DNA of 64,000 nt from Leuctra nigra (lineage: Eukaryota > Arthropoda > Insecta > Plecoptera > Leuctridae). Below the pieces are notes generated by a model, which made no database searches, had not been told where the DNA came from, and saw nothing but the letters and a program-made list of their open reading frames with translations. The stretch is taken from contig OW203770.1 in NCBI GenBank assembly GCA_934045905.1, forward strand, positions 3,534,001 to 3,598,000, written 5' to 3'. How positions within the stretch are numbered: position 1 is the stretch's first letter; every line of letters starts with the position of its first letter. Of the stretch, positions 10,791-22,639 are shown in pieces. The position numbers were made by a program, and so were the translations under genes.

Positions 10791-11447
10791 CTAAAGTATA
10801 CGAGAGTGGGGAAGAGAGATCAGTCGATTCACTGGACGAGTAAAAATTCCAGAGCTCGTTCGAATGGACACAACACGGACCACCCCGTCTCGACTGGGAT
10901 GGAGATCAATTATTCGTCCAATAGGCCAAGACAAAGGGGGACTTGAAGGTTCCATAGAAAAGATGACATCGCCCTTTTGAAGATTAGAAGTGCCTCGAGT
11001 CCATTTTCCACGCTGCATTTGGGTATGCACGTATTCACGTGACCAACGTGACCAGAACATCTGGTGTAATTGGCGCACCCGATGCCAACGGGGCAAGTAA
11101 GCGATTCTGTCAGGAAGGATGGATTCTGGAGGGGAAATGAGAGGAGCACCAATGAGAAAATGGCCCGGACTCAGATAATCAGGACCTTCGGAAGGGTCAG
11201 AAGTGTTGGCGCAGAGAGGGCGACTATTGAGAACAGCCTCAATGCGTGCAAACAATGTGGCATATTCCTCAAAGGTGTGAGGATTATCCGATAGAATCCG
11301 ATGTAAAAGAGATTTGGCTGACTTAACTCCTGCTTCCCATAACCCACCAAAATTAGGAGAGTAAGGAGGGTTGAAGTGCCATGTGATCTTTCGGTTTGCG
11401 AGCGCGTCACAAAGAGACGCCTCAGCTTGACGCAGAAATGCAAACAC
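10791..11447 (-). CDS. BEL/Pao integrase C-terminal part
   Basis: The segment contains FNPPYSPNFGGLWEAGVKSA, in which the Glu of WEAGVK is the third residue of the integrase D,D-35-E triad. It continues with LNSRPLC, LSPGHFLIG and a DUF5641-like C-terminal domain ending in HSRIL. It is out of frame with the preceding integrase segment. Confidence 0.75.
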   Translation of the reverse strand: MFAFLRQAEASLCDALANRKITWHFNPPYSPNFGGLWEAGVKSAKSLLHRILSDNPHTFEEYATLFARIEAVLNSRPLCANTSDPSEGPDYLSPGHFLIGAPLISPPESILPDRIAYLPRWHRVRQLHQMFWSRWSREYVHTQMQRGKWTRGTSNLQKGDVIFSMEPSSPPLSWPIGRIIDLHPSRDGVVRVVSIRTSSGIFTRPVNRLISLPHSRIL

Positions 11448-13370
11448 TTCGCGAAGTTGTCATGGCTGCGCCCACGAAGTTACGACCACAGTCAGAATAT
11501 ATGTCCGTTGGGAGACCACGTCGTGATAGAAATCTATCAAAACAAGCGAGAAAAGCTTCTGTTGTTAGCTCGGATACCATTTCAAGATGGACAGCTTTAG
11601 TTGCCATGCACACAAAGAGACACAGATATCCCTTTGTGATCGGCGCGTTGCGACGAGTGCTTGTTTTGACAGAGAACGGACCCGCAAAGTCTGTTCCCAC
11701 ATGAGAAAAAGCTCGAGATAGTTGAACACGAGGCTCAGGGAGATCAGCCATAACTGGTTGCAACGGCTTGGCGCGAAATTTGTGGCATGTAAGACAACGA
11801 TGTATGCGTTGACGAAGCAAACCACGAAGTGACACTATCCAGAATTGTTGCTGGATGAGTGCTTGAACGGTTCGAGGACCAGAATGCAAGGAATTCTTGT
11901 GATAACTATCACAGAGAAGCGAGGATAGATGGGCTTGTTTTGTCAAAAGAAGAGGGTGGCGTGCATCCTCAGGAAGCGAGGAGTATTGCAACCTTCCGCC
12001 CACCCTGAGATAACCAGAGGGGTCAACAAACGGTCTTAGCGATGCTAGTCGAGAAGAAACTTGTCCGCATTGGGCCAGCTGACGAATCTCAACAAAATAG
12101 TAATGCTGTTGAGTGACTTTAACTAAGAGATTCAGTGCATCTTGAAGTTCCGAATGACGTAAGGGACCTGTCGGTAATGGAACATCGGCTCTCTTGGCTA
12201 ATAAGATCCGTGCGAATCGAACGAGGTGACCAAAAACACGTTGAGCTCGAAGGAGTGTTGAAAACTTCTCTAATTCAACGAGTAGCGAATCGACGTTGAC
12301 ACGGGTGACCAATGTGACAGCAGATGTCTTCAGTTCAGGTACGTTCATGTTAGGTTCACGAGTAGGTGGATACCGCGGCCAGGTAGCAGGATCGGAATGC
12401 AGAAAACTTGGTCCAGCCAACCACAAAGGATGCTCATTGAGTTGAGTAGGCAACAATCCACGAGACGCGCAGTCAGCTGGATTTTCGGATGAAGCAACAT
12501 GAGCCCAGTCAGTAGGCGTGGAGGTCTCGAGGATCTCCACCACTCGGTTGGCGACGAAGGTCTTGAGGCGATGCGGTGGAGTGGCGAGCCAAGCCAGAAC
12601 GATGCTTGAATCTGTGTAGAGGACGACGGAGTCGATCGTTTAGGCAGTGAGCGAAGGCAATGTGTCCTTGAGTAAACGCGAAAGTAATAATGCAGAAGAC
12701 AATTCAAGCTTCGGAATGGTTAATGTCTTGGCAGGAGCGACTTTGCTTCGAGCTCGCAACAAACTGATATGCGTTGTGGAGGAAGTTGAGGTACGCAAAT
12801 AGACAACTGCAGCATATGCTCGTTCAGAGGCGTCACAAAAGCCGACCAGGCGGCAAACGCCACGAATGTAGGGTAAAGCTCGCGGAATACGAAAGCTTGA
12901 GAGAGCTGATACGTCAGAAACTGCAGTGGACCAACTGTGAGCTAGTTGGTCAGAGAGGGGGTCGTCCCATTGGACTTGAGATAGCCACAATTGCTGAACG
13001 AAAATCTTCATCCAGCAGACAAATGGAGTGAGGAAGCCAAGTGGATCGAAGATTCGTGCGATGTACGAAAGTGCCGAGCGCTTCGTGACAACGCCTTCGA
13101 AGGGTTGCGTGTGAAACGAGAAAGCATCGATCATTGGATCCCACTGCAATCCCAGAATCTTGATGCCTTGGTCTTCGTTGGAGAACACCATGGGAGTTTC
13201 CAAATGTTCAGCAGGCAGAGTGTTTAAGGCTTCGGGCAGATTGGAGGCCCACTTGCGGAGTTCAAACCCTCCATTAGAGAGAAGAGTTTGAAGTTGGGAT
13301 TGAAGTACTTTAGCTTCGCTTATATCTTCGGCACCCGAGACGATGTCGTCGATATAGGTATGTCGGTTAA
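11422..13370 (-). pseudogene. BEL/Pao RT end, RNase H and integrase, broken
   Basis: This segment continues pol in another frame. It starts at the RT catalytic TYIDDI, continues through the RT connection (LGLQWDP, RIFDPLGFLTPF), RNase H (FCDASERAYAAVVY, and YTDSSIVLAWL after the stop), and the integrase HHCC zinc region (SYHKNSLHSG, CLTCHK), then DDE motifs (GTDFAGPF, IYSDCGRNFVGA). An in-frame TAA at 12640-12642 cuts it between RNase H motifs. A further frame change near 11430-11450 precedes the last integrase part. The first frame change and the stop could be real decay or sequencing error. Confidence 0.8.
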
Positions 13371-16025
13371 AGCACGAGAAGCGAGAGGGAAACTTGCACC
13401 TTCATCCTGGACAAGTTGATGTAGAACACGTTGAGCGAGAAAAGCAGATGGAGTAAGTCCGTAAGTGACAGTGTTCAATTCGTATTCAGTCACAGGAGAG
13501 GAAGGTGTAGGTCGCCAAAAGATGCGTTGAAATTGGCGATCAGAGGGATGTACTAGAATCTGTCTATACATCTGTCGAACGTCAGCACATATCGCAATAG
13601 AGTGAGTCCGGAAAGTGCTGAGAATACCAGGAAGATCACGCTGAAGTTTTGGACCACACATGAGCTGTTGATTGAGAGATGCATCGTTCTTGTCAGCAGA
13701 CGACGCGTTGAATACAACTCGAAGTTTAGTGGTGGAACTTGTGACCTTGTGCACGCAGTGGTGCGGGATGATATAGTTGGACGGAACAAGAGCAGGTGTC
13801 ATGTGAAGAGATTGAACGTAATCTTGCATGAATGCATGGTAGCTTACATCATGCAAAGGATTTCGCTTTAAACGTCGCTCCAGAATGAGATAGCTTTGGA
13901 GCGCAGCAGCTCGATTATTACCGAGAAGGGATCTTGATGTCTTGAAAGGAAGAGCCACAGAATAACGTCCGGTTACGTCACGCTGATGAGTAGAGATGAA
14001 ATGATCTTCACAACGTTGATCATCCGGATCGCGCTGAGCAGGACGGCAAACTTCTTCTGATTCCCAGAAAAGTCGAAGAGTCTGATCCAAAGGATCATTG
14101 GAGCAAGTAAGCAATGAGAGAGAGGGCTGAGATGAGGAGTATGCTGATGCAACAGGTCCCAAAATCACCCAACCGAAAATTGTGTTGAAGGCAGAGGGAC
14201 TACCTCCAATCACTATGTCACCTGATTTTCTCAGAATGTCGGGGTAAACATCAGCTCCGATAAGAAAATCGATCTGATCGGGAACATGAAACTGAGAGTC
14301 GGCCAAAGAAAGGCCACGATAACGTGTAAACACGTCGATAGAAACTTGATTGGTCGGTAGTTGGTTTGAGATTGCGGACAGGACAAGAGCCTGAACGCCG
14401 AGAGAATCTTCAGGCTCATGGCGAGAAGTGAGAGTGCACTGAACAGTGCCGTAAACACGAGTGGATGAATTCCCAATACCGACCACTTCAGAGTGACTAG
14501 GTTGAACTTTCAGACCCAAATTCTGAACCATGGAATGAGTTATCGCAGAAATTTGAGACCCAGAATCAATCACAGCTCGAACTGGTTGATACTGTCCTCG
14601 CACATCACGAATGAAAGCACGCACTGTGCCCAAGAGTACAGTCGTGGGAAGAGAGTTACTCTTCAATTGCCGAGTAAGTGTACATACCGAAGGAATGACG
14701 TCATTGACAGAGTCAGTGGACGATGAAGGAAGCTTGACGTCTTGCCGTGGAGAGGACGTCGAGACCGGACGACTTGTTGAAGGTGGTTCTTGATCACGAT
14801 GCAACAATGAATGATGACGTGTGCTGTGACACGTCCAACACGAACGTTGAGATTTACACTCGGCTTGAGTATGGTGTCCCATGCAGCTAAAACAACGGCG
14901 AAGTCGCTTCAGTGTAGCATACTTCTCCGGCAAAGACTGCTGAAGCAAAACAGAGCATTTATGCAAGAGATGAGATTTCTTGCAGAGTGGACAACTCGAA
15001 GATAACTGGTTTGGTGAACCAGACGAAACTTTGCATTCACGATTCTCCATTGAGTTCGTGTTTGCAACGAGCAAGGAATTAATTTTCCTTGTAGACTGAA
15101 CGATAGATGGTGATTTAAAGGAATTGGACCCTAGTTGGTCAGTAGAACAAAGTTCTAACGTCCTAGATGACTCGTCTAGGAACGTGATGAGATGATTGTA
15201 CGTTGGAATAACGAGTGAAGAGTGTTTATTTTCAAACGTCTTCCTTGTCTGAGTGTCTAGATTTGACAAGGCCACAGATAAAAACAAGAAGTCAGATAAA
15301 TCATGAATGTCCAATGCTTTGAGAGCATCTACGGAGTTTCGATGCACTTGAAGAAAGTGCTGTATTTTAGCATGTGGACTTGACTTTAATGGTGTGAAAT
15401 CTAGCAATTGCTGAATGTACATCGCAGCCAGCAAACGTTTGTTCTGGTAGCGAGACACAAGCGCGTTGTAGGCTAACTGATAATTGTCAGAAGAGATTTG
15501 AAAGCTACTAATCGTAGACAAAGCAACGTCTCGTAATGACGCACGCAGGTAATGAAAACGCTGCACATTGTTCAACAACGAATTGTCGTGTACCAGAGAA
15601 CTGAACAGTGCGTAAAAGTCTGGCCATTGGGCCATATCACCTGAAAACTCGGGTAACTTGATCGTAGGTAACGTATTCAAACTTGGAGCTGGTGCCTGGT
15701 CAACGCGAACAGCTTGAGTTGGCTTGACGTTGGCTAAATACTTCGCTCTTGTTGAGTATAAAGCATCCTCAAATCTTGCTTGTTCCTCGTCGATGGAGAT
15801 GGCGACGGCGCCTGCATCCAGGCGTGAATTCAGCTCCAATATCTCGTTCTGAATGACGTCAAATTCTGCTTCCAAACTACAAAGTTTTTCAAACCGAGAG
15901 ATATGATTGCAAATTTCACTATCTTGTAAGGCATTGAAAGCTTGATACGACCGTTCAACTGCAGCGAAGATACGATCTCTTTTGGCGAGAAGAAGATTCT
16001 GCTGTCGCTCAATCTTCGACGTCAT
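13320..16025 (-). CDS. BEL/Pao Gag-protease-RT (5' part of polyprotein)
   Basis: I place the start at the ATG encoding MTSKIERQQN (16023-16025) because the upstream frame runs back through the LTR. In order: a coiled-coil-like Gag N-terminus, a DUF1759-type capsid region (LPEFSGDMAQWPDF), Cys/His knuckles (CPLCKKSHLLHKC, CFSCMGHHTQAEC, CWTCHS), an aspartic protease (AVIDSGSQISAI), and the first RT motifs (LRVVFNASS, ICADVRQMYRQI, VTYGLTPSAFLAQ). The frame ends just where the YIDD catalytic motif should follow. A frame change near 13370 moves the rest of RT to the next segment. Confidence 0.85.
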   Translation of the reverse strand: MTSKIERQQNLLLAKRDRIFAAVERSYQAFNALQDSEICNHISRFEKLCSLEAEFDVIQNEILELNSRLDAGAVAISIDEEQARFEDALYSTRAKYLANVKPTQAVRVDQAPAPSLNTLPTIKLPEFSGDMAQWPDFYALFSSLVHDNSLLNNVQRFHYLRASLRDVALSTISSFQISSDNYQLAYNALVSRYQNKRLLAAMYIQQLLDFTPLKSSPHAKIQHFLQVHRNSVDALKALDIHDLSDFLFLSVALSNLDTQTRKTFENKHSSLVIPTYNHLITFLDESSRTLELCSTDQLGSNSFKSPSIVQSTRKINSLLVANTNSMENRECKVSSGSPNQLSSSCPLCKKSHLLHKCSVLLQQSLPEKYATLKRLRRCFSCMGHHTQAECKSQRSCWTCHSTRHHSLLHRDQEPPSTSRPVSTSSPRQDVKLPSSSTDSVNDVIPSVCTLTRQLKSNSLPTTVLLGTVRAFIRDVRGQYQPVRAVIDSGSQISAITHSMVQNLGLKVQPSHSEVVGIGNSSTRVYGTVQCTLTSRHEPEDSLGVQALVLSAISNQLPTNQVSIDVFTRYRGLSLADSQFHVPDQIDFLIGADVYPDILRKSGDIVIGGSPSAFNTIFGWVILGPVASAYSSSQPSLSLLTCSNDPLDQTLRLFWESEEVCRPAQRDPDDQRCEDHFISTHQRDVTGRYSVALPFKTSRSLLGNNRAAALQSYLILERRLKRNPLHDVSYHAFMQDYVQSLHMTPALVPSNYIIPHHCVHKVTSSTTKLRVVFNASSADKNDASLNQQLMCGPKLQRDLPGILSTFRTHSIAICADVRQMYRQILVHPSDRQFQRIFWRPTPSSPVTEYELNTVTYGLTPSAFLAQRVLHQLVQDEGASFPLASRALTDIPISTTSSRVPKI

Positions 16026-16098
16026 TATATACCACGAGCAGGTCTTGAAGAAGGTAAAGTTGAAGTTGCCAGAAATGAAGCTCCGGCTCAAGGGACCA

Positions 16099-16353
16099 TG
16101 TTTGGTTTTGTATGAAATGAAGTGGACTGTATTCGAAATAGGGGTTGAAATAGATAGTTTTATTGAAAAGAATTGATTACAGGTTGATAATATAATAAGT
16201 AAATGAAGGAACACAAAATATGAAATGCACTCGTGCAAAAGATGGAAGTTACAACAGAGTATGATAAGAGACAAAAAAAGTACATTGGAAATTATATAAA
16301 GCACAAGTAGGCTCTGGACAAGGTTGTTATAATATGTTAGATCGGCGTCAACA
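16099..16353 (-). repeat. 5' LTR of BEL/Pao element
   Basis: It is a 255-bp long terminal repeat, TG...CA on the element's sense strand, followed by the primer-binding site. It differs from the 3' LTR by one base insertion and about one substitution, so the insertion is recent. Confidence 0.85.
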
Positions 16354-17098
16354 CATACTAATATCATTCTAACTTAATAGTGTATAGTTTTTGGAGCTGA
16401 CCTATGATTGGTTCAAAAATGAAAATATCTCACGATTGGTCGAAAATCAAAATGCTCCGATTAAGTTCAAATTTTGCAAGGACATTAAGACTACCATTTT
16501 AGATTATTTTACAAGTTTTCAGCCCATTCATAAGATAACTTATGCACTTATTGACATTTTTCAATGTTTGAAACTGTCAGAATTGATGGTATCGGGAAAT
16601 TCCACTGCTTTCTGGATTGTTATGTATACATACCAAAGAGTATAGATGACTATTCTCAGTTTCAATGATAAACATTCTTGTTAATTGTGTGGATTATATT
16701 GCAATTCTTAAGGGATGTATTATGTATGTATACCTACATAGGTGTTTTTCTAATATGGATCGTGTTTCCCAGTTATGTTAGAAGCAACGTTTCGACTATA
16801 GATAGCACATGTAACGTCTCATATTTTACACATTTTTTGCATAATCGGTAAAGAATTTACATGCTTATTGCTATTTTAAGTATTTTGAATATCTGTTTAC
16901 AGAGATTGATGGAGAAGTATCAAATTCATAGTACATTAATCTGTTATTGAATTTTTCCAGAACGTTTATGGAAAGTTGCGATGAAAATGAGTAATGATGT
17001 ATAGTTAGTCATCTTTGATTGGATAGATCGTGCTCGATTGGCGATGTTGCGCGTGTCGGTGCTCGCTCATTAACGCGTTACACAGAGCGTTTTCCTAG

Positions 17099-17525
17099 TA
17101 TATTAATTTACAAGAAATCATCTAGATAATAGATAAAGATAAAAAAAAATATCTAGATAATTGTAATAGATAATAGACAATTTTTTACCAAATACTACTG
17201 ATCCCATATCATTTTCGAATCCTAAATTTGGAACTCGAGATTTAAAAAAATGGGGCCGTCAAAACAAGCCAACTAATGCGACTAAACGGAGATTATTTTT
17301 CTTTTTCATATCATTTGACCAATGATTTGACAATTTAGGTTTGTGCATCTTCATACATACAAATGCATATTTTATTTTTTATTTTTTATCTAGATAATTG
17401 CCAATAGATAACAATATTTTTTATCTAGATTAAGATAATGATAACCAATTATTAAATTATCTAGATAAGATAATAGATACAAAATAATTATTATCTAGAT
17501 AATTTTATCTAGATAAGTCACAACA
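17099..17525. repeat. AT-rich cluster of the palindrome TATCTAGATAA
   Basis: Copies and variants of TATCTAGATAA and agataaagata fill about 17110-17170 and 17385-17520, and also 10290-10330 at the other side of the Helitron. I see no gene in it. It looks like simple-sequence expansion that can form small cruciforms. Confidence 0.45.
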
Positions 17526-17599
17526 CTGTGCGTAATGCTTATACACCGTGCAACACCATGGTAGAAATATATTAGTGTTTGTGATCTTTACATTTAGTG

Positions 17600-17935
17600 C
17601 AACACCTAAAGGTGATACAAGAGCTCGGGCGTTTTAGCAAATTGAGAGAGAAACATTGTTTCATAAGTGGGTGTTACTTTGATGGATGTTCACATGATCA
17701 GTCTGATTGATTAGCACTTTTTCATTTTTGCTTCGTGCCTTTAGACGCGGGTTATTCAACAAAACCGCGCAAAACCTTGACATTTCAGAAACGATTGGAG
17801 ACCAAACCCGTCAACCAATTGATCTCAAATTTTGATCATGATTAGATAAAATATAAACTTTGAGTTATCACTTGGCACATTTTTTAAATTAAATTACATA
17901 CGGCACCCAGCGAGACAAGAAGATATACCATTTTT
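17600..17935. mobile_element. MITE fragment, same family as 636-1169, reversed
   Basis: The phrases occur in reverse order and complement: cgggttattcaacaaaaccgcg, cgattggagac, then attagataaaatataaac. The far end is missing. It is non-coding. Confidence 0.5.
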
Positions 17936-18070
17936 ATTCTTAGATAATTTTAAGAAAATATTATAAGATATTAAAAGAAAATTATGTTTATAAGAGGATA
18001 TGAAGTAATATTTTGGAAAATTGTTAACGTCTTTAATGGTTTTGATACTTTTGAAATGATTGATTCTTAC

Positions 18071-18176
18071 CTGAGTAATGTAGAAAACGGTGTGCATAGT
18101 AGAAACTTGATTCTGCGTTTGCGTTCTTAAAAGCAATACGAAATATCTTCAATACTTTCGACACCAAAGCACCCAT
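18071..18176 (-). CDS. Odorant receptor exon 1 (start codon)
   Basis: The 106-nt exon begins at ATG (18174-18176) and ends at a CAG|GTAAGA donor (18065-18070). It encodes MGALVSKVLKIF, then FKNANAES and HRFLHYSG, typical of the cytosolic N-terminus before the first helix of an insect odorant receptor. The last base plus GA of exon 2 makes the Gly codon of HYSGLSAH. With exons 2-7 the chain has 383 codons without a stop. The neighbouring ATG in another frame is not used by this splice model. No TATA box was identified. Confidence 0.65.
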
Positions 18177-19524
18177 CTTGTTCAGATGATATGTCTTTGA
18201 AATTCAAAAGCAATTCTCTACGTGTAATTCAAAACGCAACATTAACGACATTCATCAAAAGTTAATAATATATGATTTAAAGTAAATAAGCTATACACTC
18301 AAATTGTTTTACTTCAGTATATTTGTGTCATGCTACATATCGTATATAACCTTCTACCTCAAAAATATTATTCTTGAATTGAAACAACGCTCAGAAACCG
18401 TCATGAACTTGTTGTAACGTTCAATATCAATCAAATATTTATTTTCCATTGTAATTGAAATATTTTCTGGCAAGGAAATATCTATGTTATAACGACAGCT
18501 TGAATAAAATATGTTGTATTGAGCGGAATGATTTCAACATGATCGAGTCTAGTAGTAACCACTCCTCGACATAATCTCCAATCAAGTTTGTAAAAGAGAA
18601 TAGTTAAACAGGAACACAGTAGAATTTACCAGCCGGAGGCAGGATGGCTAGTGTTGGGCAACATAGATGTCCACTTTAACTTATTTACAAGTGTAGTTAT
18701 GCAGTGAGAATGACAATACAGAAGGCAATAGGGAATCTCATGAAAATTAGATTTCAGAATAAATAAGCAGACCAAACACTTTTACTGGAAGCAACAACAT
18801 GGCCTACTGGATCTCAAAATTGGAAAATCGCACATTGTTGCGAAATATTTTAATTTGGAGCTATGGCCCACCTGACAACATATTCCAAGTTAGCATATAA
18901 CGAAAAAATGTATATGCTTCATAATTGATCGGACTTAATGTCTGAATTTTTATAGTTATAGAATCTTTTCTCATTTAAGGATGAACCTTCATTAGGGCAT
19001 CTCCGACAGATATCTTTGAAAATCATTTTATATGTTCCTTATAGTATTGTATTGTCTACGATAAGAGACCTTAATATTAGTACCTCACCGGCTTCAATTT
19101 TAAATTAAATGTGTTTGAAGTTGGAGATTTTAACATGGGCTCAGATGGGAGAAGCGGTAAAACTTACACATTTTGATCATTTATTTTCTTACAGCCCGAT
19201 ATAGTTTTTTTTGGAAAACTGATGTTCTTTGAATGGTAATCAAGCCATTGAAATCGTTAAAAACATATGTCACTGACTTGATTACTGAGATATTTAGATA
19301 ATAGAAGGTAATTTTATCGAAAAATAAGTAGATATTTGACCATGATTCACGCTTCTTCTTCAACCTGGCAACATTGGCATTATGAATAATCAATCTACCA
19401 ACTTCGTGTAAATACATTACTTACTCTAAAACACATAGAGATATTGCTAATTTACCTCTTCAACCGTTATAAATATCTGAATAAAGAGTAACAAATTACA
19501 ATAATATTTCCAAAAAACTTTAAA
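18177..19524. other. No recognisable gene
   Basis: This should contain the receptor's upstream region. A minus-strand fragment of the Helitron B tail (tggcctactggatctcaaaa) lies at about 18800-18890. No promoter motif stands out, and small open frames here have no family resemblance. Confidence 0.4.
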
Positions 19525-20454
19525 CTAGGAAAACGCTCTGTACTATAACGCGTTGATGAGCGAGCACGGATACGCGCAACACCTCGAACCGAAAATATGT
19601 CTATCGAAAATATCATTAAAAGCCAATAATTCTTGAAATTCGTCAGACTTGTAGGTATAAAAATCTCCAAATATTCCTAAAGTATTAGTCCCAATAGCCA
19701 TGCAAAGTTTTAAGTTGATCGATTGAACCTTTATGATAAAAATGTGTCTTGTTAAAATTAAAAAATCATATGATATATTTAAAAAAATATACCTGGGACC
19801 ACTCATATGAAAAAAGTGTGTGTACTTACACAATATTAGACGATCTGTTGAACGGTCATATCAGTTTCATACGGTTGAAAGTTTCTGCTCTATCTACATT
19901 GGAACTATAAAGAGTCGAAGTAGCCGTGATCAACATTTTCGAGAAATTTGACAGATAACACGCAAAATGTCAGTAAAATGTCAATAACTTTTGGATTTAA
20001 ACACAGATAAGTCTGAAAATCGTCAAAAATACAGATAATGTTGGTCCCAATGACCATGCAAAGTTTTAAGTTGATCGGTCATACGGTTCTAGTTTAAATG
20101 TCAAAAATCATATGAAAGATTTTTTTAAATTTTAACTAATGGGAAGATTTGACTGAAACTTTGTATGATTGGGTAAAATGTTAGTGGCAATGACTTGTTA
20201 AAATTTCAAATTGATAAAACAAACCAATCGAAAGATAATTTTTTTTAAATTTGAACCAATCACAGGATCCCGTTCAAAAACGATCCCAGGGACCGCATAG
20301 AGTACGTTAGTATGTGTACAAAATTTCAGATTGATTGCTTGAGCGGTTTGACCTGGGGTGTGACCACAAAAAAACAAACAAAAAAACAACAACAAAAAAC
20401 ACACAGAGAAAGTGCCATAAGAGTACCGTGGTGACGCTCGCTACGCTCGCTCAA
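19525..20454 (-). mobile_element. Helitron-like family A copy
   Basis: On the minus strand it starts TTGAGCGAGCGTAGCGAGCG after A and ends with the diverged hairpin and TTTTCCTAG before T. The body repeats the phrase aagttttaagttgatcggt, shared with the copies at 39487-40802 and 63670-64000. It is non-coding. Confidence 0.55.
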
Positions 20455-20664
20455 TCATGACATTTAGCAAGGCGTAAACATATTTTCTTTTATATAATAT
20501 CATGAGATCATGATTGAGAATCTAGGTGTGTACTTTTAGTGCTTTGTTTAATTTTGACCTGTCGTTTCCAATGTTATAAGGAGTCCTCCTCAATAAATAT
20601 ACACAAAGATGTAAAAGTGGACGCTAGATAAATGATTTTGATTTTGCTTAGGTAACATGTGAAT

Positions 20665-21077
20665 CATGGGCGCCCGCAGGATTTCTGCCAGGTGGGGGCA
20701 GGTCAAGGAAAACAATATTTTACGGGTTTAAGGGGGGGGGGGGGGGGTGGGGGGCGCGGCTCCCAACCTGCCCCGCAGGGCATTTTTTGGTATTTTGACA
20801 CTTTGAAATCAATTTTGAGACGTTTTGAGGTGTATTTTGTTGTAATATTCAATATTTTTTAATTATTGCACTTTGGGGTGGTGGAGGACATGTTCAAAAC
20901 TGCCCCGCAGGGCATTTTTTGGATTTTTATACTGTGAAATCAATTTTTTTTAGTTCTTTTGGTTAAAAAATGATACTATACGTTAAACATAATACAATTT
21001 TTATGTTTTCCTGACATCCAGGGGGGGGGGGGGGGGGCAAGCGCCCCCCCCTTGCCCCCCCCCTGCGGGCGCCCATG
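20665..21077. mobile_element. hAT-type non-autonomous element, 413 bp
   Basis: The terminal inverted repeats are CATGGGCGCCCGCAGG and its complement. A perfect 8-bp target duplication, atgtgaat, flanks the element (20657-20664 and 21078-21085). Eight-bp duplications are the mark of hAT transposition. The interior holds long G and C runs. A related fragment lies at about 34855-34955. Confidence 0.75.
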
Positions 21078-22639
21078 ATGTGAATTGGGATTCAATCCTG
21101 TTAATGCCTTTGGTGCACGTCTCTACATTCAGATAATTGAAATATGTGTGTTTCATCCGCCATTTCTGACTAAAACAAAACAAGCTCCTTGCTAATGCTG
21201 GATTGCATTACTCTTATTTCACTGTTGAAAAAGTCAAGTTAATAACCACAATAATAACTCATATCGATATTAAATATCTGTCCTATCAAAAGTCTAAAAC
21301 CTCAAAACACGTTATAAGGTTGGATATCAAAGTATGTTTTCAGTAAACAATAAACATACAACTAGAATATTTAAAATTCAATTAATGTTTAGTAGGTATA
21401 TGAAGATAGTCATTCAAAGCAAAGGTCAAGCCTAAATTCGTCCCCTAAAATTAGAAATGTGCGAAGTGGTAAAAAAATGTCGACCATACCGTAATATCTT
21501 CACCTACAAAAGGACTACTGCAAGGTCTGTAACAACACATTTCACATACATATGCGAGAAATACGAAGGTTCACTTATCAACGCGTTAAATAGCGTTTTC
21601 CTTGACGTTATTATCTCACGCATTGTCTGAAGAATTATTTTTACTGATAGCATCCGGTTCCTCAAACATTTCAATGTCAGGATTTCTCTGTTTGCATTGT
21701 GAATCACTATTTGTCAAACAATACCGTCCATCAATACCTTCTGTCAATACCTTCTTCTTAGAATAAGTTACGTATCGAGTGTGTTCGCTAATTGATGACA
21801 TTAGAAGAGTAAATACTTACATTGTGTTCTGTGTGATCAATGATATGAGATTTCAACGATTAAGATGTTAGCTTTACGTAAGCTTTGTCATTGAAGAATA
21901 GGCTGTATTTATCGATACCCATCTCAAAATATAAATTGCAGAGAGTTAAAAAGCTTTTCAAAATAATATAGGACAGTCGATTTTCCTCCTAAAATGTATA
22001 TTTGGTTTAAAAAACGTTTGAAATGAAATGAAATTTCAATCAATAATTTATAATACAATTTTTTAATTTCAAGAAAATTTAGGAAATGTTATCCAATTAT
22101 GAATAATAAACCACTGATAAGAAAATTGTAGAAGGAATGTAATTATTAAAATGTTATTTAATTGTGTCACTCCGCAAATGAAATTCGACGCATTTTCATT
22201 CTGGAATTTCAAATGACGAAACCAATTTCCCCCAAACAACAACAATATTTCGTATGTTCTACTTTAACAACATGAAATACCCACCGAATTCACAGAAGCA
22301 CCGTATCAACTGATATTGATTAAAATATTAACTTGTGATGTTCTTAGAACTTACTTCATTGCACTTGTATTCTTCTCATTGGCCGTGACCTTCGACCTAA
22401 GAGAGGCACATCCAGTACTGTTTACTTTGTAATTGCATAGCAATCAAAACAAGCTTGCAGTGATGTAATGTAGGTACAACAATGTAAACGCTTTGTTAGG
22501 ACGATATTCCAACTTTGGAAAGTATTTGGATTTATTATTCAGTAGGTAATTTGAGTAATTTAGTAATTTTAGTGATTTTAAGTCACTTTCTCCGTTTGTC
22601 TGGTTTTAGTCCTGCCTGCCTGTCTGCCTGCATATTTGT
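21078..22639. other. No recognisable gene
   Basis: This is AT-rich sequence with only short open frames lacking family resemblance. A worn family A 3' end (atcaacgcgttaaatagcgttttcc) is visible near 21578-21603. Confidence 0.4.

Larger units (their letters stand above)
10470..16353 (-). mobile_element. BEL/Pao LTR retrotransposon, 5.9 kb
   Basis: Direct repeats of 254 and 255 bp (10470-10723 and 16099-16353) begin TG and end CA and differ by about two positions. A 5-bp target duplication, catac, flanks them (10465-10469 and 16354-16358), as expected for BEL/Pao. On the minus strand the 5' LTR is followed by a TGG-starting primer-binding site (TGGTCCCTTGAGCCGGAG). The order Gag, protease, RT, RNase H, integrase confirms the family. 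The pol part is broken by two frame changes and a TAA. Confidence 0.9.
10337..17098 (+). mobile_element. Helitron-like family A copy, interrupted by BEL/Pao
   Basis: The 5' end TTGAGCGAGCG at 10337 follows an A. The 3' hairpin and TTTTCCTAG end at 17098, followed by T. The element body is split by the BEL/Pao retrotransposon at 10470-16353. The whole block lies inside intron 1 of the odorant receptor. Confidence 0.55.

Noticed and set aside
13602..15005. Several plus-strand frames of 60-90 codons across the BEL/Pao element
   Set aside because: They are antisense shadows of the Gag-pol frame.
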